From Posidonia oceanica (Eukaryota > Streptophyta > Magnoliopsida > Alismatales > Posidoniaceae), in contig JAZBRS010000074.1 in NCBI GenBank assembly GCA_037176725.1, positions 62,934,001 through 62,998,000 on the forward strand: a stretch of DNA of 64,000 nucleotides, in the 5' to 3' direction. Position numbers and translations under genes: made by a program. Below are positions 32,071 to 43,999 of the stretch, piece by piece (the first letter of the stretch is position 1; each line of letters begins with the position of its first letter). Under the pieces are notes generated by a model. It did not search any database, was not told the DNA's origin, and was given only the letters and a program-made list of their open reading frames with translations.

Positions 32071-35000
32071 TGTAGCGATCCCGATCGGAATCAGGCTCGC
32101 TGATTTAGCGGCGATTGGATCCGAGGAAGAGGCTCAACTCGAAAACGCTTAAAATCGAGGAGAAAAAGGAAAGATAAGACAAATCAGAGTCGCCACCATG
32201 TCTATTAACGGGAGACAAGGAAAACCGGGGAAATGCGTGAATTAACGTGCAAAACCGAGCAAGAAATGCAAAGCAAAGCAATGCAAAGGAAAACAAATGC
32301 AAACAAATGCAAATGAGATGACTCTAGCCTAGGATAAGGGCAGTACGGTCATTGCGGGCCAGAAGACAAGGCAAGGACTCCTGTTACGCGCGGGGAAGGT
32401 GTTAGGCACCCCCGACACGCCCGAGAATCGGTCTTTCTAGGCTTACGCTCGCATAGGCAGGAAAATGCAGGATTGAATGCCTATGTGCCTATAAATGCCT
32501 AAATGAATGCTCAAGGTGTGCTCTAAGTGGGAAGAAACAAAGCAAGGAAGTAAACGTGCTCTCTAAGTGCTCAGCTACGCTGTCCGTGTTCCGAACTAGG
32601 CGAAACCTAGCTCGTGAGAACTCCAGACAGTAAGCATCACAGCCCTATATGCAATGCAGGCGAAAAAGCGAAACAGCGAGAAAACCATGCAATGCAATCG
32701 ACATGCAAGGGAAAACGGCATAAAACACGCAAAACTAGACGAGAAAAGAGCAAGGCACGCAGAACGGAGCAAAAGAACAAAATCGGCACGCAAAACGAGC
32801 GAGAAAGCAAGGCAGCACGCAAAACGAGACAAGGAAGCAAAGAGGCACGTAAAACGGTGCAAAAGACGATAGCGGACACGCCAAACCATGCCAAAAGGAA
32901 AGCGAGCACGCAGAACGGCGCAAAAGCAAAGCAGGCACGCAAAACGGTGCCGAAGCGAGAGCAGGCACGCGAAACGGTGCCAAAACAGCGAAGCAAAACC
33001 CCAGAAAAGCCATGCGAATGCAAGAATGCAGAGAAAAGATCAGAAGAGGCAAAAGGGGAGGCAAAACAATGCATGTGTAAGAACAGACGTCGTTTAGGAC
33101 CGCTCAGAGTAGGTGTGAAGACCTACGGAGAGGAGAGTGTGCAAACGGAGGGATTACCACCTCTTTGTGACTGTTTCCCGCTAAACCGTTCCACGGTGTG
33201 TCTCGCACGCTGCCCAAAGCTCGCGATGCGATCGGATCGTGGAAAAGGGGGAAGAAAGTCACATTAAGTGGTAAATCCAGGGAAAACACAACACAAAACA
33301 CTCAGGAATACACGAAACGGGGATTGGAAGATACAAGCAGAGAGGGGAAGCCCTATTCTACATGCTCAAAGAGACAGAAAGCGAAAACAAGGAAAACTGT
33401 GCAAATGGCATGGAAATGAAATGCAGGCATTCAGGGGGACATACCTGGAGATCCGGGAGCCTGATCTGAAATCTATCTGGTCCATGCTGAAGAGCGCTTT
33501 GCTGCGGTCGCCTGGGCAGCTCACTTGAGAAGATCCAACGACCGGATTGGAAGATATCGCAGCTTCAAGGCAGAAGGACCAGAATAGGGGAGAAGAACAG
33601 ATCTAGGTGTTCAGGAGGTCCTAGGGGTGTGCAAAAAGGTCCTCCCAGGTGAAGGGGAGCTAAAAGTGCTTGGTGTGTGCAAGAAGATGCTAAAATGCAA
33701 GACTAGATGAATGCAGGATGCATGCAAAAGCAAGAAAAAGCAAATAGGAGAAACTGGGAAAAGCCAGGATTTCAGAAAGCATTTTGGAAGAGAAAGGGGC
33801 TAAAAATGCAAATTTTCCAGAAAACAGGGGTCCACAGGAAAGGATTTCGAAAACAGGAGAGGACAAGGGTCCATTTTGCAAAAAACTAGGCTCAGAAAGC
33901 TGTTTTGAAAAGAGGGTATGCTTTAAAAGAGGTTTTGAAAGCAGAAAGGGATCAGAAAGCAATTTTAAGAAAACTGGGGTCTAAAATGCAAATTTTCCAG
34001 AAAACAAGGTTCTGGGGAGTCTGGGAATGCTAGTGGAGGGTCTATATGCAATTTGGTAAGTATAGGAGCTAGGATGCAACCTAGGGGCAAAATGGTCTTT
34101 TCACATGATTTTTAAAGATGCAAGGACCTATGTGTGATTTTTAAATCATGCAGGGGTCAAATATGCAATTTTATATGGAAAACATGCTCTGAAAAACAGG
34201 GAACAGGACTGATGTGTGATTTTTGGAAAAAACAGGGTTGAAAATGCAATACAATAAGCCAAAATACATACATAACAGCTACTGTCCATTTAAAATGGAC
34301 CTAAATGCAAATATGCAAAAACAGAGGAAAAGAAATGCAATGCAGTATGCAAAATAAGAAAATAAAAGCTAAGTTCCTACAGTGCATGGACCTACATGCA
34401 AAATCAGAAACATGCAGGGACTTGAGATGCAATGCAATATGGCAAAATGCATGCAACTAAATTAACTGATTTAAGACAGGACTTACATGCAAAAATCAAA
34501 AGCAGAGGGGCTAAACTACAAAATATTATAACTGAAACGCACAGTGACAGGACTGAAAAGCGAATACTGAAAAATGGAAATAAAAACAGCAATTTGGCAT
34601 AGTATTCAATTTAAAACTAAGCATAATAAATGGCAGAAGGACTGGAATGCAAAAATTGAAAAACTTAAACTAAACATGCAATATTTACATCTAAACTATA
34701 TTGACAGAAAAATAACAGCACAGTAAATCGTCGGCGATGAGAGGTACTGTAGCAGTGAGCTACCGGACCTCATCACCGCCGGCACAGGGGGCTTGAGGAG
34801 GCGCGGGAGGGCGGAGCTTGGTGCTGGCGATCGTCCGGAGCTCTGAGAATCGTCGGGGAGGCGCTCCGCTGGCCGGAGCATCCGGAGAACAGGCGACCAG
34901 CGCCGGAGAAGATGAGAAGACCGGTGAGCTGCAACGGCATCTGGAAGGCTCGGATCTGGCCTCCGATTGGCGGAGAAGCAGCAGGAGGAGGAGAGAGAGC

Positions 35001-37870
35001 AGGGGAGGGTGAGGAGTACCTGCGGTGGCGTCTGGAAAGCGCTCCCGACCTCGGCAATGTCGGAGTCGGCCGATGCTCGCCGTCTGGTCGCTGCGGTGGA
35101 TGCTGGCGACTCACGGTAGTTCGGACGTCTTCAGGATGGAGCTCCGGAGCTTCCCAGATGATCAGGCGAGGCTGCAGCTGCTCGGGCGGAGAAATGGTTT
35201 CTCGGAGTTGACAGTGGGCTGCCGGAGATGGGGGGCCTTGTCCGCTGCTCGTCCGGCGAAGCGGAGGCCTCCGGGGGATTGCTGGAAGGCTGGCAAAGCT
35301 GTTTGGATGGTCGGAGGGGCTTTCTGGTGAGCGAGGAGAGGTTTTGGAGGTTGGGTCCGTTTCTGGACAGAAACGAAGCAAGGTGTTTGTTGTGGAATTT
35401 AAGGGCTGTGGTGGAAGGTTTGGTTTTCTGCTAGGTGGCCTGGAAAGGTGGATGTCTGGTGGATCTCTGGGTGGAGTTTGGGAAGGAGCTGCGGGCTGTG
35501 GTGAGGGGAATTGTTTGGTGGGTTGCGTTGGGTTGCAAGTTGAGGTCAGGTGGTGTTTCAGAGTAGTTTAGGTGGTGAAAAGGCAATGGGAAATCGGGGG
35601 ATGAAGGCTGGCTGTTGGGTGAAGTTGGGGGAGGAATTGGGAGAAGGATGAAGGCTTGGACGGGGCTTGGTTTACTGGAAAAGGTGAAGGAAGTTTTTCT
35701 GAAGATTTCTGGGGAGAAAGAGGAAGGCTTCAGGTGGGGATTGCTCTGGGATCCAGGTCTCTCTCCGGGATGCCAAGGCTCTCTCAAGCTCTACTCTCAC
35801 TGCTCTCTTCTCTCTGGAAATTGGGAGGTGAAGAGGAGAAGGAGGAGGGTCGCACAGGTGGAGGAAATTGCTGGAATTTTGGCCTCTGGTTCGCTCTCAG
35901 GTCTGCTCTCTCTGGTTCTGGATTGTCACTCGCACTTGCTTGCTCACACTCGTTCCACCCCCTCTCTGGATTGAAGGAATGGACGGCTTATATCCGGAGG
36001 AGGCGCTGCTGGGCGCGGGCTGAATTTGAAATTAGCGGCGGCCACTGCAGCAGAGAGGACGGGACGACCGGCTCCAGAAAAGCCGCAGAGAGGAAGGAGA
36101 GGCGGCGAGCTCTGTGGATTGAAATGATGGAAGCTCAAATTCAAAACCACGGAGGGAAAGCTGTAGCCGGCCGCTCGCGGGAAGAACTGCAGAAAAAATC
36201 TGCAGAAGGAGAAGGAGGAAGACGGAGGGGCGTGGGCCGGACCGTGCGGGCTAAAGGAAAAAAACAAAGAAATAAAAGAAAAAAGGAAACGGGCTGGATT
36301 GGGCCCAGTAAAGAAAAGAAAGAATGAAAAAGAAAAGTAAGAAAGAAAGAGAGGGTAGAATGGGGAAATAAAATTAGTAAAAAGGAACTAAAAATAAATA
36401 AAAATGCCAGAAGGGTTGTGCTGTGGATTAGGATTTTAATTAAAATTTTTAATGGTTATTTTGAGTTGATTAATGTGTTTTGGGCTTGATTAGGGTTTTA
36501 GGGTTTTGGTTTTGCTTTTAATTGGTTTTCACTTGATTAAATGTTTGTTAAACCCTTTTTAAATTGTTTTTAAAAATTGTGTTTCCCTTGTTGGACACTT
36601 AGAATATTGATTAGGATTTTTTAGGATTTATTTTCCCATTAATCAGGATGTTTTTTAGATTTTTAAGTTGTAGTCTTCTTAGGGTTTTTCCTTCTTAAGT
36701 CTTTTAAGTTATGTTTTGATTTTTATTTGTTGATTTTTCTTGAAGTTTTTCTGTTGGATTTTTCTGGTTTGATAGGGTATTTTTTAAGTCTTTCAGATGT
36801 GTTTTTCTTTTCTTTTTTAATTAAGTTTTTAACTTGTTTTTCTTATGTTTATTAGGTTAAGTCTTTGCCTTCTTTAATTACTTGTTTTAGTGTTTGATTT
36901 TTAATTCTCCTTTTTAGGGTTTGTCTTTTAGTTCTTTTAGTGAGGTTTTAACTTTTGCTGGGTTTAGATCTTATTTTAGCTTTTTTCTTGATTTTTCAGT
37001 GTTTTCTTTTGATTTGTTTTGCATTTTTTAGCTTGCATGTTTGGTTTTCCTTTTAGCTTGAATTAGTTAAGTTTAAGTTGTTAATTGCTTGTTTAATATT
37101 TTTTAATTGTTTTTCTTAGTGTTCTGAATTGTTTCTTTTATGTTTTGAGGTTTTACAGATTTTTATGGGTTTTTGTGGATTTTTGCAAAAGAGAGAAAAG
37201 AAAAAGAGAAGGAAGAAAGAAATGGAAAAAAAAGGAGATAAGAGGAAAAGAGATAGGTTGGAGGAAAACGATTTTTAAAATTCAGAGAAAATATTAAAAA
37301 TAAAGTAAAAATAGGGATAAGATAGAGGAAGGATAGAGACACAGAGGGGGCCCACAGCCAGACCAAAAAAAGGATAAGAAAGGGATGAAGAGGGAGATGA
37401 TAATCAGGAGAGAGAGAGGAGAGAGAAAATGATAATCCCGGAGAGAGAAAAGGATAATTTGGGTGAAAGAGGGTCTTAAAGGTCTTGGAATGAGGTGAGA
37501 ATTGGTGAGTGGGTAGTCTAGGGTTTGAAGTCTTGGTTCTGAAGTTTTGGTTTGATTCTAAGGAGGTTTTGGAGGGGTTTCAAGGTGTAGAAAAAGGGTA
37601 GTTTCACCTAGGTTTTCTATGGTTTTTGGGAATGGGTTAGGTTTGGAAATTTCTAGGTTTTTGGGTAGGCTTGTTGGGTGGATAGTGGTGGATTTTCCTA
37701 TGGATTTTGGTTAGGTTTTGAGGTTGGGAAGGGGGGTAAAGGTTTAGGTCAAAACAGGCTGATTTTGAAGGGTAGAGAGGAGGATTAGGGTTAGGGTTTG
37801 GTTGGGGTTTGATCCAGCAATCACCAAGAGGGCTCCAAGGGTCCGGGCCTGCCAAGATGGGGTGTCAACA
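32071..37870 (-). mobile_element. Solo LTR of a Tat-type element, 5.8 kb, with GGTAC target duplication
   Basis: Minus strand: starts TGTTGACACCCC (37870) and ends GATCGCTACA (32071). The flanks are identical five-base direct repeats, GGTAC at 32066-32070 and GGTAC at 37871-37875. Removing the LTR and one GGTAC rejoins a 54-bp repeat unit of E3 (GAGTAGTTTGGGGTACCAGC against GAGCAGTTGGGGGTGCCAGC). No PPT or primer site adjoins it. This is the expected product of recombination between the two LTRs of a complete element. Internally it has the block with GGTGTTAGGCACC (32371-32430), a TGGCGACTCTG copy (32195-32185), the 30-bp minisatellite (32.75-32.99 kb), GC-rich (34.7-36.3 kb) and T-rich (36.4-37.2 kb) parts. 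Open frames in it are not genes. Confidence 0.92.
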
Positions 37871-38055
37871 GGTACCAGCCCGAAGAGGATGACAGGTTGA
37901 CGGACCTATCGCCGAGTAGTTGGGAGTGCCAGCCCGCAGATGATGACAGGTTGACGGACCTATCGCCGAGCAGTTGGGGGTGCCAGCCCGCAGATGATAA
38001 CAGGTTGACGGACCTATCGCCGAGCAGTTGGGGGTGCCAGCCCGCAGATGACTCA
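37871..38055 (-). repeat. 54-bp tandem array, about three copies, E3 3' region
   Basis: GGTTGACGGACC recurs at 37895, 37949 and 38003, a 54-bp period; each unit includes GCCGAGCAGTTGGGGGTGCC and AGCCCGCAGATGA. The array continues on the far side of the solo LTR (32050-32070). It corresponds to the CAGTTAGGGCTGCCAGC units of E2 and E1. Confidence 0.88.
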
Positions 38056-38334
38056 GCTGGGGACGCTGGATTGCTTGGCTTGCCGACGCGGGTCTGCAGA
38101 GATTCTGGACTCTGGGCGGCTGCTGAGGACTTTCCTACGTTGTGTTGGCGGCAAGTCTGGCCAGAGGGCCTAAGGTGATGTTGGCAATGATAATGCAATG
38201 CATTAAGCAGTGTGGAAGTGCAAGCAGACAGCAGAAAACACTTTTTCATTGAAAGATCTTCATTACATGCCTGTGGCAGGCCAAAAGCATACAGCACAAC
38301 TTGAAAGGAAACTTCACATCAGCTGTACAAGTGC
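38056..38334 (-). other. 3' flank of the DUF7745-like ORF in E3
   Basis: Non-coding sequence between the ORF stop and the 54-bp array, with a TTGGCAATGATAATGCAATGC stretch (38183-38203). No gene is seen. Confidence 0.4.
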
Positions 38335-39537
38335 CTAGCCGGTTCGGGCCTTCTTTGACTGCCTGGAGTCAGGGAATAGGGGGCCGCCTGGCGGGATTTC
38401 ATTGACGGGCCAGAGCTCCTGGACCTCAGTCACATACTCAGGGGCGCATCCTACACCTCTCACAACTGCGATGTCTGCTGATCGCACCCCATGCTGCATC
38501 AGATCAGCCAGCTTCTTGGTTGGGGCAGTCGTGCTGAGAGGGTATGCTTGAAGGAGCTTGGGCGCTGTGCTGTCAACAAAGGCGCCCTGCTGGAAGCCAA
38601 ACTGGCGCATAGCCCTGATGGGATGGTATTCCACACCTGTCGTGAATCCTGGTAGCACAATTAGCCGCGTGTCGCGTGCGCTGAAAAAGACAGTGAATGG
38701 CTCGGCTACAGAGGGGATGATACGCCAGGTTACAGCGTCGTCAGTTAGTGCTGATAGCCTTTCATATTCCTCTTTGACGCTTTTGACTGTCTTGGCACGG
38801 CCGCTGCTGCAGTAGGCTTCAAAAGCATGCACCTGGGGGCACAGAAGGTTCATTTCTAAGTGTGCAGTTAGCCAGACTTGTATAAGTGCCCCGCAGCCGT
38901 GGAAGTGGCGGCAGCGATGTGAGATGCGGTCCAGCCCGCGATATGTTTCTGCCAGAACAACTGGTGCCAGGTCTATCTGCCGGGTCACCACAGCAAGTGC
39001 TATCTCTGCAACCTCAATGGCCACTGTCAGTCGGCCATGAGTAAAGATCAGCTCGCCCAGGAAGCGGATGACAAACCCTCGGAGCCACAGCTCATCTCCG
39101 AGTTCCACGTGCTTCTTCATGACATCATCAAAGTGCGCTAGGCGAAGCATAGGTTCAGGTCCGCTGGTGCAGATCAGTCTTTGTTGACAGCTTCGAGTAG
39201 GGAGCCCAGTCAGCTGGCTCAGGACCTCGAGGTATCCGTCACACCTCATGAAGATAGGCGGCCCCATGATCTTGGAGAAGCCGCAGATCCGACGCACTTC
39301 TTCTAGTGTGGGTGTAAGTTCAGTTCTGCCAAAGCGAAAGACGTGGTGTGCCGGTTTCCAGAACCTTGCGGCGGCACACAGAAGATGGCGGCTTACTTCC
39401 ACATCAGCAGCCTTCAGCAGCTTGGTTGGGATGTCCCACAGGCGCAGCTTTTCGCAGTCTTCTTGGGTAAGCTCGCCGATCCATTCTCGCAGGGTCTCCG
39501 AGTAGTGTGCTAGAGTCAACAGAGTGGGGAAGCCCAT
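38335..39537 (-). CDS. DUF7745-like extra ORF of E3, intronless and intact (400 aa)
   Basis: The frame is open from ATG at 39537 (MGFPTLLTLAHY) to TGA at 38335. It stays open upstream to an ATG at 39894, but only the part from 39537 matches the E2 homologue (18344-19629). Conserved segments in order: WKPAHHVFRFG, the signature TPTLEEVRRICGF (about residue 75), LGDELWLRGFVIRFLGELIF (about 145-165), AVEVAE-type helix, FTVFFSARDTRLIVLPGF (about 285), and a basic end SRQSKKARTG. It lies about 1.4 kb downstream of integrase in the same orientation as pol and before the 3' repeats. Unlike the pol around it, it has no stop. The codon junction IQ-VWL falls exactly at the E2 intron 2 site, so this copy lost or never had that intron. 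Role unknown; expression would need the element transcript or its own promoter. Confidence 0.78.
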   Translation of the reverse strand: MGFPTLLTLAHYSETLREWIGELTQEDCEKLRLWDIPTKLLKAADVEVSRHLLCAAARFWKPAHHVFRFGRTELTPTLEEVRRICGFSKIMGPPIFMRCDGYLEVLSQLTGLPTRSCQQRLICTSGPEPMLRLAHFDDVMKKHVELGDELWLRGFVIRFLGELIFTHGRLTVAIEVAEIALAVVTRQIDLAPVVLAETYRGLDRISHRCRHFHGCGALIQVWLTAHLEMNLLCPQVHAFEAYCSSGRAKTVKSVKEEYERLSALTDDAVTWRIIPSVAEPFTVFFSARDTRLIVLPGFTTGVEYHPIRAMRQFGFQQGAFVDSTAPKLLQAYPLSTTAPTKKLADLMQHGVRSADIAVVRGVGCAPEYVTEVQELWPVNEIPPGGPLFPDSRQSKKARTG

Positions 39538-40953
39538 TGTGCAGATCGCAGGGGTACAGGCAGATAGCTGTAGAGCTTGAAGGTACCTGTTATCACTATC
39601 GCAAATAGTCAGATCACACAGGCATATAATCTCTGACAGAGAGCAGAATCTGAGACTGATAATGTAGTTCAATATGCATCCAGCAGCTAAAGTCAGAATG
39701 TAGCAGTTAAGCACAGATAAGCAAAGGGAATCTGCAGCAGTCTTGTGGACACGGGGGCAAGGGCTGGCAGGAGATCTGGACCAGCGCAGCTCAAGCAGCG
39801 TCAACGCGTTCTCGGCAAGAAGTACTGTCTCAGAGTCGAAGCGAGTTGCAGAGCGGAAGGATTGGTAAGAAAGAAGGGATGATTGAGGATGCATGCATGA
39901 TGCAGGTTGGTATGCTTATAAAATGATTAGTATGCTTGGGTGCCCTCAACATACGGAGTGCTTTGGTGCCTGCTGCAAAGGAAGGGAGTGGTCACTGACT
40001 CACTAGGCCCTACTTAGACTCTTGGCTCGCTGGTGGCACTCCAGAATGGGTGTTGGCACTTGTACAGGTGGTGGTGTGGTGAGGACAGGCTACTTGCCGA
40101 ACTCTCAGGACCTACACCAACTCTTTCTGCTCTCTTTTTTTGATTTCTCCCTCATAGGTATGCAGTCTTTCTCTACCCCTAGTTGGGAGAGGATAAGAGT
40201 TTTGCTTTTGGAGGGAAGTGGTAGACCCTTTTTAAGCTTAACACCCTTGGGTCTCTTGTAAGGTACGGGGGATGATGGTGCTTGCATTTTTGGGCCGAAT
40301 CATGCCCTTTTTTTCTTTTTCTCTTTTTTTTTGCTTTTGCTTTTTCCCCTTTTTCTTGGTTTTTGTTCTATCTCTTCTTTTTGCTTGTTTGATCTCTTTT
40401 CTTTTCTCTTTTTTTTCTCAGGCTTTTGCTATCCCCATTTTGGTGGTAAAAGAAGGGTGTTTGAGTCGTGATGGATCTGGGCTTTGGGTCTACTGTGTGA
40501 TGGGTAGAAGGAGCAGGGTTAGACTGCACACCCTTATCTCTAGGGCTGGCTTCTGTCTTCGTCTTCTGTTCCTTGGATGTGCCCAAGCCTAGATGTCTAC
40601 TCTCACTTTTCCCAGACTCACATCCTAACATTTTTTTCTCCCTCAGAGGTGTATGTCCTTACGAGTTTAGGCAGTTCGCCTGTCCTGATTGGTGGTGGCT
40701 CCCTCACTAGCTAAGACATCTAAGTAGTGCCGGGTGAGGTAGGGCGGACTCTTTCCAGAGCAGGCAAGCACTTCCAGTTTTCATCACCGGGCCAAAAGAT
40801 GTAATGCATGATTTGAGGGGAGGACGATGATGATTTGAAGAGAGAGGATGCAAGAGTAGGATAGATAGAAGATGTAGGTAGGACGAGAATGCAAGAAGTG
40901 AGAATGCAAGTGTGTAGGTGGGAGAAGGGCATCCGCAACGGGGCCGCCTTCGG
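39538..40953 (-). other. Spacer between integrase and DUF7745-like ORF, E3
   Basis: Contains the homologue of the E2 spacer, a long T-rich run on the plus strand (40.30-40.42 kb; A-rich on the element strand), and GATGATGATTTGAAG words. From 40015 on it is the 3' part of the tandemly triplicated 3046-bp unit, so near-identical spacers recur at 43.06-44.0 and 46.11-47.05 kb. Open frames here repeat in all copies only because the DNA is duplicated. Confidence 0.6.
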
Positions 40954-43060
40954 CTACTGATAGTACTTCTTGAGATAGCAGAGGTTGACGGGCTCAGACT
41001 GCTCGACCCGGTCCATATCCTCAAGAGTTACAGCGCCTCCCGAGAAGATCTGCATGACCACGAATGGGCCACGCCAATTAGGTCGGAATTTCCCTCGACC
41101 ATCAGGCAAATGAATGGCGCGCAAAACGAGGTCCCCTGGCTGAAAGTTTCTGGGCTGGACCTTCTTCAGGAATGCTCTGGCCATCCGCTTCTGGTAGCAG
41201 TGAGCGTTGTGCATAGCTTGCAATCTGTGCTCATCAATCAGGTTCAGTTGGACACAGCGGTCTTCAACCCATTCTACCTCTTCCAACTCAGCTTCCCGTA
41301 GGATCCGCAGTGAGGGGATCTCTACTTCAACAGGTAACACCGCTTCCATGCCGTATACCAGAGAATACGGGGTGGCTCCCGTCGAGGTCCGGATTGATGT
41401 CCTGTACGCCTAGAGCGCGTACGGGAGCTTGTCATGCCAATCCTTGTGGATTTCTGCCAACTTCTTCAGGATTTTAACAATGTTCTTGTTTGCAGACTCC
41501 ACCGCTCCGTTCATCTGTGGCCGATAGGGCGAGGATCTATGATGCTTGATCTTGAGACTCTATAGGTATTCGTCGATCCTCTTGGCAATGAGGTTTGTGC
41601 CATTATCAGAGATGACTGAGTGCGGGACCCCATATCGGGCAACGATATTGTTCTTGATAAATTTTTCTGTTGCCACAGCGGTGACTGTCTTATAAGAGGC
41701 TGCTTCCACCCACTTGGTAAAGTAATCGATCGCTATCAGAATGTAGTGATGACCATTTGAAGCAGTTGGGTGGATGGCGCCAATGACATCGATCCCCCAG
41801 GTGGAGAAAGGCCATGGCGAAGACATGTTATGCAGCTGTTGCGGGGGGGCCTTGATGAAGTTACCATGGATCTGGCAGTCGTGGCATCTACACACGAATC
41901 AGCAACAGTCCGCTCCCATGGTCTGCCAGAAATATCCTTGGAGCATGATCTTCTTGGCCAGGAGGACGCCGTTCATGTGCGGGCCACAGGTCCCTGCGTG
42001 CACTTGAAGCATCAGCGTGTCAGCCTCCGATTTGTTCAGGCAGCGCAGTAGCATCTGATTATATGACCTTCTGTAAAACTGCCCAGCCCCCAACACATAT
42101 TTTGACGCCAGACGTGCCAGAGTTCTCTTGTCTGCTGCCACGGTATCAGGAGGAAAGCTGCCAATCTCCAGGAAAGATTTTATATCTTGATACCAGGGCT
42201 GTTCCTCTGCTGGATTCGCCTCTTCTATGTTCAGGCAATATGCAGGCTGCTCAATGCGAGTAACAGATACATCCACTGTGCTGTCTTCAGGCAAAGTGAG
42301 CCAGGATGCCAAAGTTGCTAGTGCGTCTGCGTACGCGTTCCTTGCTCTGTTAATGTATGTGAAGCGGATGCTCTTAAATTCTTCCATCAGCCTTAGCAGG
42401 TGTTCGTGATACGGCACAAGTTTGGGATCTTTTGTCCTCCAGTTGCCGTTCACTTGAGAGATTACTAGCATGGCATCACCGTGCACATGCAACTTCTACG
42501 CCTTATGCTCGAGGGTGACTTTCAACCCTAGGATGCATGCTTCATATTCAGCTTTATTGTTTGTGCAGGTGAAGGTCAGCTTCCTCGCGAAGGGAATCAT
42601 TTGTCCCTGGGGCGTGGTCAGCACTGCGCCTACGCCTCGGCCCTTTTTGTTGACAGCGCCATCAAAGTAGAGCTACCATTCCTCTTGTTTTTCAGGATTT
42701 CTCTCCTCAGAGCCCTCCATTGCGAAGAGGATGTCCTCGTCAGGGAACTGCATCTGGAGGGCTTGGTATTCTGGCAGAGGAAGATCAGCAAGATGGTCTG
42801 CCATGGCCTGACCCTTCATGGATTTCTGTGTGACAAAGGTGATGTCGTACTGAGACAATAACACCTGCCACTTAGCACATCTGCCTACCATGGCCGGCTT
42901 TTGAAAGAGGAACTTGATAGGATCATGCCGGCATAAGAGCTGAACTGGGTATGCCATCATGTAGTGCCTTAGTTTCTGTGCAGCCCAGACAAGTGACAAG
43001 CAGGTCTTCTCTAGTGTACTGTACCTGGCTTCGCATTCATTAAATTTCTTGCTCAGGTAA
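40954..43060 (-). pseudogene. pol: E3 pol copy 1 (RNase H-integrase), tandem duplicate
   Basis: Starts at the tandem joint within the segment after RT (CLSLVWAAQKLRHYMM) and ends LKKYYQ-TAG at 40954. It holds RNase H (LYFDGAVNKKG, NNKAEYEAC, where the usual Glu is Lys), the integrase zinc region (VHAGTCGPHMNG, CRCHDCQ) and core (GIDVIG, SDNGTNL, Glu in AVESANK). Stops at 42673 (shared with copy 3), 42496, 41899 and 41410 (shared by all copies) and 41560 (private, CAG to TAG). With no RT it cannot act alone. Confidence 0.85.
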
Positions 43061-43999
43061 TAGACTCTTGGCTCGCTGGTGGCACTCCGGAACGGGTGTT
43101 GGCACTTGTACAGGTGGTGGTGTGATGAGGACAGGCTACTTGCCGAACTCTCAGGACCTACACCTACTCTTTCTGCTCTCTTTTTTTGATTTCTCCCTCA
43201 TAGGTATGCAGTCTTTCTCTACCCCTAGTTGGGAGAGGATAAGTGTTTTGCTTTTGGAGGGAAGTGGTAGACCCTTTTTAAGCTTAACACCCTTGTATCT
43301 CTTGTAAGGTACGGGGGATGATGGTGCCTGCATTTTTGGGCCGAATCATGCCCTTTTTTTCTTTTTCTCTTTTTTTTTGCTTTTGCTTTTTCCTCTTTTT
43401 CTTGGTTTTTGTTCTATCTCTTCATTTTGCTTGTTTGATCTCTTTTCTTTTCTCTTTTTTTTCTCAGGCTTTTGCTATAGCCATTTTGGTGGTAAAAGAA
43501 GGGTGTTTGAGTCGTGATGGATCTGGGCTTTGGGTCTACTGTGTGATGGGTAGAAGGAGCAGGGTTAGACTGCACACCCCTATCTCTAGGGTTGGCTTCT
43601 GTCTTCGTCTTCTGTTCCTTGGATGTGCCCAAGCCTAGATGTCTACTCTCACTTTTCCCAGACTCACATCCTAACATTTTTTTCTCCCTCAGAGGTGTAT
43701 GTCCTTACGAGTTTAGGCAGTTCGCCTGTCCTGATTGGTGGTGGCTCCCTCACTAGCTAAGACATCTAAGTAGTGCCGGGTGAGGTAGGGCGGACTCTTT
43801 CCAGAGCAGGCAAGCACTTCCAGTTTTCATCACCGGGCCAAAAGATGTAATGCATGATTTGAGGGGAGGACGATGATGATTTGAAGAGAGAGGATGCAAG
43901 AGTAGGATAGATAGAAGATGTAGGTAGGACGAGAATGCAAGAAGTGAGAATGCAAGTGTGTAGGTGGGAGAAGGGCATCCGCAACGGGGCCGCCTTCGG

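Noticed and set aside
23884..37870. A short element with LTRs at 32071-37870 and 23884-29687
   Set aside because: The first of these has GGTAC on both sides and no PPT or primer site, and its removal rejoins an E3 repeat unit, so it is a solo LTR; the second is the 3' LTR of E3.
39538..39894. N-terminal extension of the DUF7745-like ORF to the ATG at 39894
   Set aside because: The E2 homologue has no matching sequence before the GFPTL segment, and the extension reads like untranslated leader.
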